Under the pieces are notes generated by a model. That model was not told the DNA's origin. It ran no database searches and saw only the letters and a list, made by a program, of their open reading frames with translations. Of a DNA stretch of 64,000 bases, positions 24,917 through 33,861 are shown one piece after another. This DNA comes from Novosphingobium sp. 32-60-15 (lineage in GTDB: Bacteria > Pseudomonadota > Alphaproteobacteria > Sphingomonadales > Sphingomonadaceae), in contig NZ_NCEN01000003.1 of NCBI RefSeq assembly GCF_002280675.1, positions 124,001 to 188,000 on the forward strand, read 5' to 3'. Position 1 is the first letter of the stretch. Every line of letters begins with the position of its first letter. The translations under genes were made by a program, and so were the position numbers.

Positions 24917-25747
24917 TCAGTAGCCCAACCAATCGGCTGCGATCTCGCCTCTATGCCCCTCAGGTGCCAGTGCCGCACGCAGAGCTTCCAGTAGAGGCGG
25001 CAGCGCCTGCGTGAAGGCGTAGGGCGGGTTGACGATATAAAGGCCCGCGCCGTTGTAGATTGCGGGCTGATCGGCATCGTAAAGCCAATGCTCCACCCAC
25101 AGAAATTTCGGGATGCCAAGCCTACGTAACTGCTCTTTCCACCGAACATGCGTGGCGCGGTCTTTCAGCGGATACCAGATCATCGTCACGCCATGTGCCC
25201 ATTTTCGGCAAGCTGCCGCGAGGGTGGCGGTGATACGGGCACGTTCGTCCGTCTGCTCGTACGGCGGGTCGACCACCACCACGCCCCGCGGGCTGCGGGG
25301 CGGCAACATCGCCAGCCAAAGCTCGTACGCGTCGCGCTCATGCACCGCAGCGGAGGTGCCGCGCATCACGCCGCGCAGGGCATAGGCGTCCTCGGGATGC
25401 TTTTCGTTCAGGATCAGGGAATCCTGCGGGCGCAAAAGCTGCGCCAGAATGCGCGGCGAGCCGGGATAGACGCGCGGCTCGGTCCCGACATTCACCGCCT
25501 GTACTGCGGCGCGGTAGTCGTTCAGCAAAGGGTTCGTGTCGGCGAAGGCCCGCACCACACCCTGCGCGGACTCACCGGTGCGCCCGGCCTCCTCGCCGTG
25601 AAGGTCGTAAAGCCCGCAGCCGGCATGGGTGTCGATCAGGGTCAGCGCGCTTTGTTTCTGCTGCAAGGCCTGCACGAGGGTGATTAGCAGGCTGTGCTTC
25701 ACGACATCGGCGCTGTTACCAGCATGATAGGAATGGCGATAATTCAT
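24917..25747 (-). CDS. rlmJ: 23S rRNA (adenine(2030)-N6)-methyltransferase RlmJ
   Basis: A 276-residue SAM-dependent methyltransferase that modifies A2030 of 23S rRNA. It starts with the hallmark MNYRHSYHAGNSADVVKHSLL, which contains the N-terminal HAGN motif, followed by the SAM-binding LTLIDTHAGCGLYDL and the catalytic VVVVDPPYEQ (a DPPY motif) around residues 160-170. Length matches the family. It stands alone on the minus strand with 376 bp of non-coding DNA upstream. Confidence 0.95.
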   Translation of the reverse strand: MNYRHSYHAGNSADVVKHSLLITLVQALQQKQSALTLIDTHAGCGLYDLHGEEAGRTGESAQGVVRAFADTNPLLNDYRAAVQAVNVGTEPRVYPGSPRILAQLLRPQDSLILNEKHPEDAYALRGVMRGTSAAVHERDAYELWLAMLPPRSPRGVVVVDPPYEQTDERARITATLAAACRKWAHGVTMIWYPLKDRATHVRWKEQLRRLGIPKFLWVEHWLYDADQPAIYNGAGLYIVNPPYAFTQALPPLLEALRAALAPEGHRGEIAADWLGY

Positions 25748-26123
25748 TGTGCTTCAAAATCCTGACGATCTGCCTTTATGGGACTGCTGGGCAAGGATGC
25801 TGAGCGCGAGTCGACTAAGGTGACCAATCCGGGGCCCGTATAGAGTTGGGCGGAAACCTTCAAAGCACTTCTGCGCAAGGCCTCAAGCTCGCGTTAACGA
25901 GTGCTACCGAAGGCCTAGACGGAAGTCTTCGGATGCATGGGAATGTTCATGTCGGCGTCTGCTTTTCCCAGAGATTGTTGCATCCTACCCTGAAAATAGC
26001 CGCCGACTGCCCGGTTGGTCAGCAGGCCGCCACAATGGCTGATAGGCAACGATGCAGCACTGTCGGTTGGTAGGCACAGCAGTTACCCTTGAAGCGCATG
26101 GTGATGGGAAATGGGAGGCTACT
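25748..26123. other. Intergenic region between rlmJ and the molybdopterin enzyme gene
   Basis: These 376 bases between divergent genes hold no supported gene. Short frames that enter from the oxidoreductase side have no ribosome site. No repeat or clear terminator was found; the promoters of both neighbours must lie here. Confidence 0.5.
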
Positions 26124-28262
26124 ATGCGCGAAGTCCGTTCCTTTTGTCGTTTTTGCATGGTGTTTTGCGGCACTCAGGTCACCTTGGATGAAAACGATCA
26201 CGTAACCGGCGTGCGCGGGGACCGCGAAGACCCGATGAACCAAGGGTATAGCTGCATCAAAGGGCTGGAGGCTGCAGGAGCCTATTATGCACCCGACCGC
26301 TTGCTCCATCCACTCAAGCGCCAGCCCGACGGAAGTTACGTGCAAATTCCGATCGAACAGGCGCTTGATGAAATTGCCGCAAAAATGGCGGAAATCGCCG
26401 CGCGCGATGGACCAGAAGCCATCGCTGCATTTCGTGGAGCGGGCGCGATGCTGAACGCATCGGCCATGGCGATGGCTCCGGCATTCCTGACCGCGCTGGG
26501 ATCGCACAAGAATTTCACCACGCTTACCATCGACCAGTCTGCCCACATGATCGCAGCGGGACGTATCGGGATGTGGGCGGCACCGCGCCAACCGCTGCAC
26601 GACAGCGATGTGCGAATGATGTTCGGCACGAACCCGCTTGTTGCACTAACCTGTACCGATTTCGATATGTCGAACCCGACCAAGGCGATGAAAAGGGCGC
26701 GTGCGCGCGGCCTGAAACTGATCGTGATCGATCCACGCCGTACCGAAACTGCAAAGTACGCCGACGTTTTCCTGCAACCCTATCCGGGTGAAGATGTGAC
26801 CATCGCAGCAGGCATGCTTCACATCATTTTGGCAGAAGGCTGGCAAGACGCAGAGTTCTGCTCCACTCATGTGGCCGATCTCGATGCGCTTCAAGCAGCG
26901 GTCGCACCATTCACGCCCCGATATGTTGCACGTCGCGCCGGGATCGATGCAGCCGACCTGCACCGCGCCACCGCGCTTTTCGCTCGGGATTCCAAGCGTG
27001 GCGGGGCGCTGGCTGGCACCGGTGTGTGCATGGCACCGCATTCAAACCTTGCCGATCACCTGATCGAAGCGATCAACGTCGTGTGCGGCCGGTTTCAGCG
27101 CGCTGGCGAGCGGGTGGTCAACCCCGGCGTGCTGCGCTCACGCCAACCAAAGCGGGCGCAAGCCGTGCAAATCGGTCGCTCATGGGAGCAGGGTTTCAAA
27201 AGCCGGATTGGCAATTACGGAACGCTGTGGGGCGAGATGATGAGCGGCATTCTTGCCGACGAAATACTCGCGCCTGGCGTGGGCCAGGTTCGCGCGCTGA
27301 TTTGCCACGGGTCCAACCTTGCCAACATCATGCCTGATCAGCGCAAGACTATCCGCGCGCTTGAATCGCTCGAACTGTTGGTAAACATTGACCCGTTTAT
27401 GACCGAGACGTCCAAATTAGCGCATTACATCTTGCCGACGCTCATGGGGTACGAACGCGCCGACCTGACGATGTACATGTATGAAAGCCTCTATACGCGG
27501 CCATATGCCCGCTATACCCCAGCTATCGCCGCGCCACCGACCGGAGCCGACCTTCCCGAGGACTGGCATATCTATTGGGGCCTTGCGCAACGGCTGGGGC
27601 TTAAGCTCGAATTCGACGGTGTTCCGCTCGACATGGACGCCGCGCTGGATACAGACAGCCTTCTCGCCATTGTCGCGCGCCATGCGCCGGTACCGTTCGA
27701 GACGATGAAATCCTACGAACTGGGGCATATCTTTGACGATGATCCGCAATACGTGGAAGAGCCGGACCCTGCCTCAATGGATCGGTTCACGATAGCCACC
27801 GCTGACGTGGTCCTTGAACTGGCGCAGGTTCATGCCGAATGCCCGCAGCCCGGCGCCTGGGCCAGCAACGGCGAAAGCTTTACGCACAAGATGACCTCGC
27901 GGCGGTTGCGCGAAGTGCAGAACAGTTCGCATCGCAACGTGCCCGCCGTGCGCAAGCGCATGCCCTATAACCACGCCTATCTGCACCCCGACGAAATTGC
28001 CGCGCTGGGCATTTCGGCAGGCGACAAGATCATGATCACATCAGACGCGGGCAGCATTCCTGCTGTTGTCGCTGCAGAGCCGGACCTCCGGCGCGGGGTC
28101 GTTTCGATGAGTCATGGCTGGGGCACATTGCCGCAAAATACAGTCTATGAACGAGACGGATCCAATACCGGTCTGCTCATCAGCACAGACCGTGATCTTG
28201 ATCCGATCAATGCCATGCCACGAATGACGGCGATCCCGGTAAGGCTTGAACCGTTCATTTGA
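26124..28262 (+). CDS. Molybdopterin-dependent oxidoreductase with [4Fe-4S] site
   Basis: A 712-residue enzyme of the DMSO reductase/formate dehydrogenase superfamily. Cys8, Cys11, Cys15 and Cys44 (CRFCMVFC ... GYSCIKG) ligate the N-terminal [4Fe-4S] cluster. FGTNPLVALTCTDFD, LKLIVIDPRRTETAKYADVFLQPYPGEDVTIAAGMLHII and the C-terminal MOPB domain (RMPYNHAYLHPDEIAALGISAGDKIMITSD) bind the bis-molybdopterin guanine dinucleotide. No twin-arginine signal is present, so it is probably cytoplasmic. The substrate and the residue ligating Mo cannot be assigned. GGGAGG lies 7 bases before the ATG at 26124; a frame extending to 26052 is less likely. A broken xanthine-dehydrogenase-like gene follows one base after its stop. 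Confidence 0.9.
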   Translation: MREVRSFCRFCMVFCGTQVTLDENDHVTGVRGDREDPMNQGYSCIKGLEAAGAYYAPDRLLHPLKRQPDGSYVQIPIEQALDEIAAKMAEIAARDGPEAIAAFRGAGAMLNASAMAMAPAFLTALGSHKNFTTLTIDQSAHMIAAGRIGMWAAPRQPLHDSDVRMMFGTNPLVALTCTDFDMSNPTKAMKRARARGLKLIVIDPRRTETAKYADVFLQPYPGEDVTIAAGMLHIILAEGWQDAEFCSTHVADLDALQAAVAPFTPRYVARRAGIDAADLHRATALFARDSKRGGALAGTGVCMAPHSNLADHLIEAINVVCGRFQRAGERVVNPGVLRSRQPKRAQAVQIGRSWEQGFKSRIGNYGTLWGEMMSGILADEILAPGVGQVRALICHGSNLANIMPDQRKTIRALESLELLVNIDPFMTETSKLAHYILPTLMGYERADLTMYMYESLYTRPYARYTPAIAAPPTGADLPEDWHIYWGLAQRLGLKLEFDGVPLDMDAALDTDSLLAIVARHAPVPFETMKSYELGHIFDDDPQYVEEPDPASMDRFTIATADVVLELAQVHAECPQPGAWASNGESFTHKMTSRRLREVQNSSHRNVPAVRKRMPYNHAYLHPDEIAALGISAGDKIMITSDAGSIPAVVAAEPDLRRGVVSMSHGWGTLPQNTVYERDGSNTGLLISTDRDLDPINAMPRMTAIPVRLEPFI

Positions 28263-28263
28263 G

Positions 28264-28861
28264 ATGACCATCCATGGCGCGCGGCTGACGGGCGTTAGCC
28301 GTCGTGGCTTTCGTGCGGCTGGCGGCGCCATGACGGCGCTCTTTGCGATCAAGGCAGGCCCGGCATCGGCAATTGCTCCGGCGCCCTCAGCTACCGTTGC
28401 TCAAGGATGGATCGAGATTTGCGCTGACAACACGGTGCTGCTGCGCACCGGCAATTGCGACTTCGGCCAGAGCACGATTTACACCGCCTATCGCCAGATC
28501 GTGGCCGGAGAGCTACGCGCCGATGATATGCAATGGTCGACGTAATCCTCTGCAATGGTTGCAGACATTCGCATCGCGCTTGATGCTAAAGGCCGAAGTG
28601 CGGCTTAGAATGCGACCCAAAGCGGCCCCGGCATGCAGGACGACCGACTGATCCGGCTATCCCATTCTGACCATGGCCGAGATGCCAGAACTCAAGGTTG
28701 TGATTACCAACAATCCTGATGTGGGGAATTACGGGCAGGGGTCAGAAAGTGCAATTGCGCTTGCCTCACCAGCGATTTCCGCAGCGGTGATCGACGCAAC
28801 AGGCAAGCCCGTCCGGCGCTTGCCACTACGGCCTGAAGATGTCGGCAAAGCAATGGTGTAG
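28264..28861 (+). pseudogene. Remnant of a xanthine-dehydrogenase-type (IorB-like) molybdoenzyme subunit
   Basis: The first part (28264-28545) encodes a twin-arginine-like leader (SRRGFRAAGGAMTALFAIKAGPASA) and the start of a Mo-binding subunit of the isoquinoline 1-oxidoreductase/aldehyde dehydrogenase type (GWIEICADNTVLLRTGNCDFGQSTIYTAYRQIVAGEL). After a stop, the piece 28673-28861 encodes the family's C-terminal end (ELKVVITNNPDVGNYGQGSESAIALASPAISAAVIDATGKPVRRLPLRPEDV). The middle, normally about 600 residues, is gone, and 28546-28672 is scrambled. It is therefore an internal-deletion pseudogene. Confidence 0.8.
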
Positions 28862-28875
28862 TGCGCCCGAAGTGT

Positions 28876-29478
28876 TTATCTGAAGTTTCTGGCCGCAATC
28901 ATGCTGCGTTGTATGACGGTTAGCAGGCACAGCACAACATAGCCGAGCGCGATTACTGCAAAGTTCTGTGGCCAAAGGCACATGGCGATGAAGACGGCGA
29001 TGGTTTCCGTGCCTTCGGCAAGGCCGGTGGAATAGAAGAAGCTTTTGGCCCCGTGCGCCTGCGTTTCCTCCCCGCGCTTGCCCGCGATTGTAGCAAAGGC
29101 CAAGAAGCTTATGCCGGTAAGGGTAAAACTGGCGACGAGCAGCATCGCGGGCACTGCATTCGCCGAGTTGGCCAGTCCGAAGCCTACGGGTACGGCCACG
29201 TAGAATGCGAAATCGGCAAGGATATCAAGATAGCCGCCAAGGTCCGTCATTCCCTGCGCCCGTGCGACCGCACCGTCGAGGCCATCAGCCAGACGGTTTA
29301 CCGCGATTGCCACAAGGCCCACACCATAAGCCTCATGCGCAATGGCAATCGCGGCCACAAGGGCGGGCACCAATCCGGCCAGCGTGATCACATTCGCGCT
29401 GATACCACGTTCCGCAAGCCAGCGCCCGGCGGCATTAAGCGGCGGATCGATCAACGGGCGCAGGCGGGCATCGAACAT
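28876..29478 (-). CDS. CDP-alcohol phosphatidyltransferase family membrane protein
   Basis: A 200-residue integral membrane enzyme of the CDP-alcohol phosphotransferase family, which joins a CDP-activated lipid or alcohol to an acceptor alcohol in the inner membrane. The signature D-x2-DG-x2-AR-x8-G-x3-D-x3-D is complete in LADGLDGAVARAQGMTDLGGYLDILAD. Five to six hydrophobic segments follow. Start ATG at 29478 shares one base with the TAA of the nucleoside transporter gene (TAATG), so the two are co-translated; the longer frame to 29664 is an artefact of transporter DNA. The specific product is unknown. Confidence 0.85.
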   Translation of the reverse strand: MFDARLRPLIDPPLNAAGRWLAERGISANVITLAGLVPALVAAIAIAHEAYGVGLVAIAVNRLADGLDGAVARAQGMTDLGGYLDILADFAFYVAVPVGFGLANSANAVPAMLLVASFTLTGISFLAFATIAGKRGEETQAHGAKSFFYSTGLAEGTETIAVFIAMCLWPQNFAVIALGYVVLCLLTVIQRSMIAARNFR

Positions 29479-30764
29479 TACAATGCAGCGCTGACAGCGA
29501 TGGGTGTGACAAGGCCGATGACAGCAGCACCCATGGCCGACGCCAGATTGCCTGCGATCCAGCTTTTCATGCCAAGCGAGACAGCATCGCGTCGCCGGTC
29601 CGGCGCAAGCGTCGAGATCGTCGAGACAAGCAAGCCGACGCTGGCAAGGTTGGCGACATTGCACAGCGCATAAGTCACGATCAGCTTGCTTCGCGCCGAA
29701 AGCGCCTCTGCGGGCAGGCCTGCAAATTCGAGGTAAGCGACATATTCGTTAAGGATTGCCTTGGTGCCCATCAAAGACCCTGCCGTTCCCGCTTCTGCCC
29801 AAGGGACCCCCAATGTCCACATGAATGGCGAAAACAACCACCCGAAGCTGCGTTTCACCGTGATCGGCTCAATGCCGATCAAGGGCAGGGCGGCGGCAAG
29901 GATCTGATCAACAAGGTTCACCAGTGCGAAGATCACGATGATGATGCCGATCACTGCAAGCACCAATTGCACCCCGTCCATCGTGCCTTTGATGATCGCA
30001 TCCATCGTGCTCTCGTATGCCACTTCGGCAGCGGGCTCTTCAGGCTCTGCGCTGCCGACACCGGGCACCATGATCCGCGCGACCAGGATTGCAGCCGGCA
30101 ATGACAGGAACGATGCGACGATCATGTGCCCCACTGCATCGGGCAATTGGGGGGCAAGGGTTGTGGCATAAAGCACCAGCAGCGCGCCAGAAATGTTGGC
30201 CATCGACAGGACCATGACCGCGAACATATCGGCCCGTGACATCCGCGCGAACCATGATCGCACGATCAGCGGTGCTTCTACCACGCCAAGAAAGATGTTT
30301 GCCCCGGCATTCAACCCGACCACGCCTGTAACCCCGAGCGTCTTGCGCAAAGCCCACGAAAGTCCGTTGACCACCACCCGCAGCACACCCCAGTGCCACA
30401 GCAGCGCGGTGAGCGCCGAGAAAACAATGATCAAAGGCAAGATCTGGAAAGCGATAACCATCGGCTGCGCTGCCCCCGGCTTAAGCACAAACGGGATGGG
30501 CGCCCCACCAAGATAGCCGAACATGTAGCTTGATCCTGCAAGCGTCGCCGTCTCAATGGCTGCAACAGCCCGGTTTATGCCATCAACAAGGCCCCACACC
30601 GCCGGAACGCGCACGATTACCAGCGCCAGCACAAGTTGCATCGCAATCGCGCCTGCCGCCCAGCGCCAACCCGGCAGGACCTTGCGATCTTCCGAAAAAG
30701 CCCACGCCAGGCCCAGGATCACCGCGATCCCGATAAGGCCCTGGGCTTGTTGCAGGATCGCCAT
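29478..30764 (-). CDS. Concentrative nucleoside transporter (CNT/NupC family)
   Basis: A 428-residue, mostly hydrophobic transporter that imports nucleosides with an ion gradient across the inner membrane. It shows the CNT N-terminal gate region (GLIGIAVILGLAWAFSEDRK), the central LTALLWHWGVLRVVVNGLSWALRKTLGVTG, the NIFLGVVEAPLIVRSW core motif with its conserved Glu, and the C-terminal MGTKAILNEYVAYLEF and TYALCNVANLASVGLLVSTISTLAPDRR motifs. I start at ATG 30764; a TTG at 30773 is nearer the AAGGGG ribosome site but too close to it. The Oar-like receptor gene ends 15 bp upstream, so outer- and inner-membrane steps of one uptake route are probably co-transcribed. Confidence 0.92.
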   Translation of the reverse strand: MAILQQAQGLIGIAVILGLAWAFSEDRKVLPGWRWAAGAIAMQLVLALVIVRVPAVWGLVDGINRAVAAIETATLAGSSYMFGYLGGAPIPFVLKPGAAQPMVIAFQILPLIIVFSALTALLWHWGVLRVVVNGLSWALRKTLGVTGVVGLNAGANIFLGVVEAPLIVRSWFARMSRADMFAVMVLSMANISGALLVLYATTLAPQLPDAVGHMIVASFLSLPAAILVARIMVPGVGSAEPEEPAAEVAYESTMDAIIKGTMDGVQLVLAVIGIIIVIFALVNLVDQILAAALPLIGIEPITVKRSFGWLFSPFMWTLGVPWAEAGTAGSLMGTKAILNEYVAYLEFAGLPAEALSARSKLIVTYALCNVANLASVGLLVSTISTLAPDRRRDAVSLGMKSWIAGNLASAMGAAVIGLVTPIAVSAAL

Positions 30765-30779
30765 GAGTGCCAAATCCCC

Positions 30780-33700
30780 TTAAAACTTCACCGCTGCGCC
30801 AAACTGGAACTGGCGCGGCGGCCCAGCATTGCGCTGCACGAACGGCGCACCGCCACCGAACTGCACCTGATTAGAGGTCGTGGCGGCATTGGCAAAGCCG
30901 GACTGGTTGTTGGCATTGAACAGGTTGAAAATGTCAGCGCTCAATTCCAGTCCGCCAAGTCCGGGCAAGGCGTAGCGGATGCCAAGATCAACGCTGGCCG
31001 ACCATGGCAGGCGCGCCGCATTGCGCGAAGCGCCGGGATAACGGTCTGAATTGCCGACGAAGTTCTCTCCAAACGAAGCGCCATCACCGTTAAGGTCTTG
31101 TGTCCCGAAAATGCGCGCATCGGGGACAAGGTTGACCGGTTGCCCTGATTGGAAAAGCCCCGCGAGGCTGAGCGTCATCCCGTCAAGCGGATAGAGGTAA
31201 CCCACTGCCGATATGACGTGGCGCCGGTCGTTGGCAGAAGGCCCCCATTCGGTGCTGAAGTCATTGGCGTTGGCGGCGCGGAAATTGATGTCGTCTGTGT
31301 CGTTCTTCAGGCTGGACAGCGTGTAGGACAAACGGAAGGCATAAGCATCTGCACCGCGCGCCTTATTCGCCTGCAAGATCAGCGCCTTGTATTCCGACTT
31401 TCCCGCCGATTCTGAAACCGTGATCTGGCGTGCGCCGCCCGCCACCAGGGCAACCGGGCGCGTCGCATCAGCATCCGCCTGCGTGCGCACCAGTCCAAGC
31501 GTGCGGGCCAGCACCAGTCGTGCAGCATTGTCTGGCTGTGCGCGCAACAGGGCGATGTTCGCTTGCGTTAGATTGGCCAAATCGGGCGTGAATGTGGCAG
31601 GCGCGTTCAGATCGCGCAGGCGCATCAGGTTGTGCGAACGACTGAAAATGGCATCGGCCGAAAGCGTGATCGTGGCGCTGGCCTGGAATTGGTACCCTCC
31701 GCTCAATTGCAGGCTCCACGGGCTTTTGTAGCCATTCGGGTTGAGTATCCGCGCCTCTCCCAACGTTGCGGTATCACGCAAGGCTTGCACTTGCGCCACA
31801 GAAGGGCAGGCAGAAACCGTGGCGCATGAAGGCGAGACGCCCAGATTGCCGTCGAATGTCACGCTGGAAAGGTCGATGCCTTGCGCGATCAATCCCTGTG
31901 ATTGCAACAGGCCCAATTGCGTGCGCAGCCCCGCTGATGTCGTGTTGCGCTGCAGCGCGTCTGAAATCACAGAATAGGACAGTTTGCCGGTAAACAGCCC
32001 TGCGCCAAAACGCAGCGTTGATCGTGCATCGGGGCGATAGTTTAGCGAAAAGCGCGGCGCAAAGTTGTCATAGTCCCCCCCCTTGCTGCCACCCCGCCGC
32101 GCGACAATCCCCGTCAGGCTGTCATAATCCCAGCGCAGGCCCAGTGTGGCAGTCAGCTTCGGGGTAAGCTGCCATTCGTCCTCTGCGTAGAAGGCGATCT
32201 GGGTCTGACTGGTGCCAAAGGCTTGTGGCCGTAGCTCTACAGTGTAATTCGCCACCGCCGGGTTGAGCGAAAGCACGTCCTGCGCACTCAAAGAAACGCC
32301 GCGCGCAGCCAGTGTCGACAATTGATTGGCGGTCAGGTCCACGGTGAAGTTGCCATCGGGATTGCCACCACCCAGCAAGGCGAAATCGGAACGGATCAGG
32401 TCAGTACCAAGAGTGAACTTGTGATTGCCCAATCTGCGCTGAAGGCGGTGGGTTGTTTGCCACGTCTCTTCAAGATCGTTGAACACATATCCGGGATGGC
32501 CGACCACACCGACGATCAGACCGCTGGGGTCGCGGATCGTGACTTGCGGGCCAGCGGCACCCTTGGGCTGGCCATAATCCCAGCGGAACCGGCTGAATTG
32601 CAGCGCGCCATCATAGCTCCATTCATCGCCCGAATAGCTGGCAGTTGCTGCGATCAGCGTTGAAAAGCGGTCCTGCTCCGATCCTGCCGAAGGGAACGTC
32701 ACGTTGCCACCACCAAGACCGCCGCCTGGCCGGTCAATCGTCACGCGTCCGGCACTCGCGCGCAGGGCTACGGTCCAATCTTCAGTCAGCCGATGATCGA
32801 TCCGCACAGAGCCGAGCACAAACGTGTTGTTGCCGGTAACGGTATCGACAGCGCCGAGGGCCGGTGCATCCACTACCTGCACGTTGCGGTCGCGGGTATA
32901 TTCCAGATTGGCATAGAAGAACGTCTTGTCGCGCGCCAAAGGGCCGCCAATGCTGCCGCCTGCCTGATACCGTTCAAAACTCTCGCCAACGGCGTTGCCC
33001 GATAAGTCGCGGCGCGGGAACGGTGATGTTGCATCCAGCGGGCGACCGGGCCGGACCAAAGTATAAACTTCGCCGTGGAGGCCATTGCTGCCCGATGGCG
33101 AGGTGTAATTGACCACGCCATTTGCCGTGCGGCCATAAGCCACCGAATAGGAATTGGCGAGGACGGTGACGTCGCGGGTGAAACCGAGTGGTACCGGAAA
33201 CTTGATTCCCCCCAGAAAATTTTCGTTGTTATCCAGTCCATCAAGCAGATAGTTAGTATCAAGTCCGTTCGATCCGTTGATCGAAATTGAAGGGGCTTCG
33301 GGGAAGAATCCGGTTGATGCCACCACATTGGGCAATCGTACCAGTGATCCGATCACGTCGCGGCCTTCGATCGGCAATGCCGCCAGTTCCTCGCGGCCAA
33401 GCGACGCTGAAACTTCGGCGTTGACTGTGTTGAGGCGGGTGATGCTGCGAATGCCAGCCACCGTAATGGCTGCGCCGCTGGCGGGGAGCAGGCGCAAAGT
33501 CACGCTGCTGGTAAAGTTTGCGCGTAGCGTGACGGACGCTTCGCCATCGCTGTTATAGCGCCCGCCGGGGAGGAGGGTGATCTGGTAAGTTCCGGCTGTG
33601 GTCAGTCCTTCGATGCGGACAAAGCCTTGCGCATCAGATCGCAAGACGCGGGCAAATCCGATGTCGGCGTTATCAATCCTGATTTCGGCATTGGCCACAG

Positions 33701-33821
33701 GCGCGCCGCCTTCTGCATCGACAAGGGCAATTTGAATACCGGCTTGTTGGGCCCAGGCTGGAACTGCGGTGGTAAGGGCCGCCATCAGGCTGGCAGAAAA
33801 AAGCAGGCGTGTAGGGCGCAA
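30780..33821 (-). CDS. Oar-like TonB-dependent receptor with carboxypeptidase-regulatory domain
   Basis: A 1013-residue outer-membrane receptor. After the signal peptide (LLFSASLMAALTTAVPAWA) comes a carboxypeptidase regulatory-like beta-sandwich (IQIALVDAEGGAPVANAEIRID ... LPGGRYNSDGEASVTL, about residues 27-115), then a plug domain (ITRLNTVNAEVSASLGREELAALPIEGRDVIGSLVRLPNVV) and a barrel ending RQFQFGAAVKF. This is the Oar/TonB-receptor architecture. It begins with a TTG at 33821, with GGAG 8 bases upstream and the signal peptide starting immediately after; no ATG fits. Downstream of it lie the nucleoside transporter and the CDP-alcohol transferase, which makes nucleosides or nucleotide-like compounds a plausible ligand. 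Confidence 0.88.
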   Translation of the reverse strand: MRPTRLLFSASLMAALTTAVPAWAQQAGIQIALVDAEGGAPVANAEIRIDNADIGFARVLRSDAQGFVRIEGLTTAGTYQITLLPGGRYNSDGEASVTLRANFTSSVTLRLLPASGAAITVAGIRSITRLNTVNAEVSASLGREELAALPIEGRDVIGSLVRLPNVVASTGFFPEAPSISINGSNGLDTNYLLDGLDNNENFLGGIKFPVPLGFTRDVTVLANSYSVAYGRTANGVVNYTSPSGSNGLHGEVYTLVRPGRPLDATSPFPRRDLSGNAVGESFERYQAGGSIGGPLARDKTFFYANLEYTRDRNVQVVDAPALGAVDTVTGNNTFVLGSVRIDHRLTEDWTVALRASAGRVTIDRPGGGLGGGNVTFPSAGSEQDRFSTLIAATASYSGDEWSYDGALQFSRFRWDYGQPKGAAGPQVTIRDPSGLIVGVVGHPGYVFNDLEETWQTTHRLQRRLGNHKFTLGTDLIRSDFALLGGGNPDGNFTVDLTANQLSTLAARGVSLSAQDVLSLNPAVANYTVELRPQAFGTSQTQIAFYAEDEWQLTPKLTATLGLRWDYDSLTGIVARRGGSKGGDYDNFAPRFSLNYRPDARSTLRFGAGLFTGKLSYSVISDALQRNTTSAGLRTQLGLLQSQGLIAQGIDLSSVTFDGNLGVSPSCATVSACPSVAQVQALRDTATLGEARILNPNGYKSPWSLQLSGGYQFQASATITLSADAIFSRSHNLMRLRDLNAPATFTPDLANLTQANIALLRAQPDNAARLVLARTLGLVRTQADADATRPVALVAGGARQITVSESAGKSEYKALILQANKARGADAYAFRLSYTLSSLKNDTDDINFRAANANDFSTEWGPSANDRRHVISAVGYLYPLDGMTLSLAGLFQSGQPVNLVPDARIFGTQDLNGDGASFGENFVGNSDRYPGASRNAARLPWSASVDLGIRYALPGLGGLELSADIFNLFNANNQSGFANAATTSNQVQFGGGAPFVQRNAGPPRQFQFGAAVKF

Positions 33822-33861
33822 GGAAATTCTCCGGTCCAGCGGAATGGTGGTTTGTCTGGCT

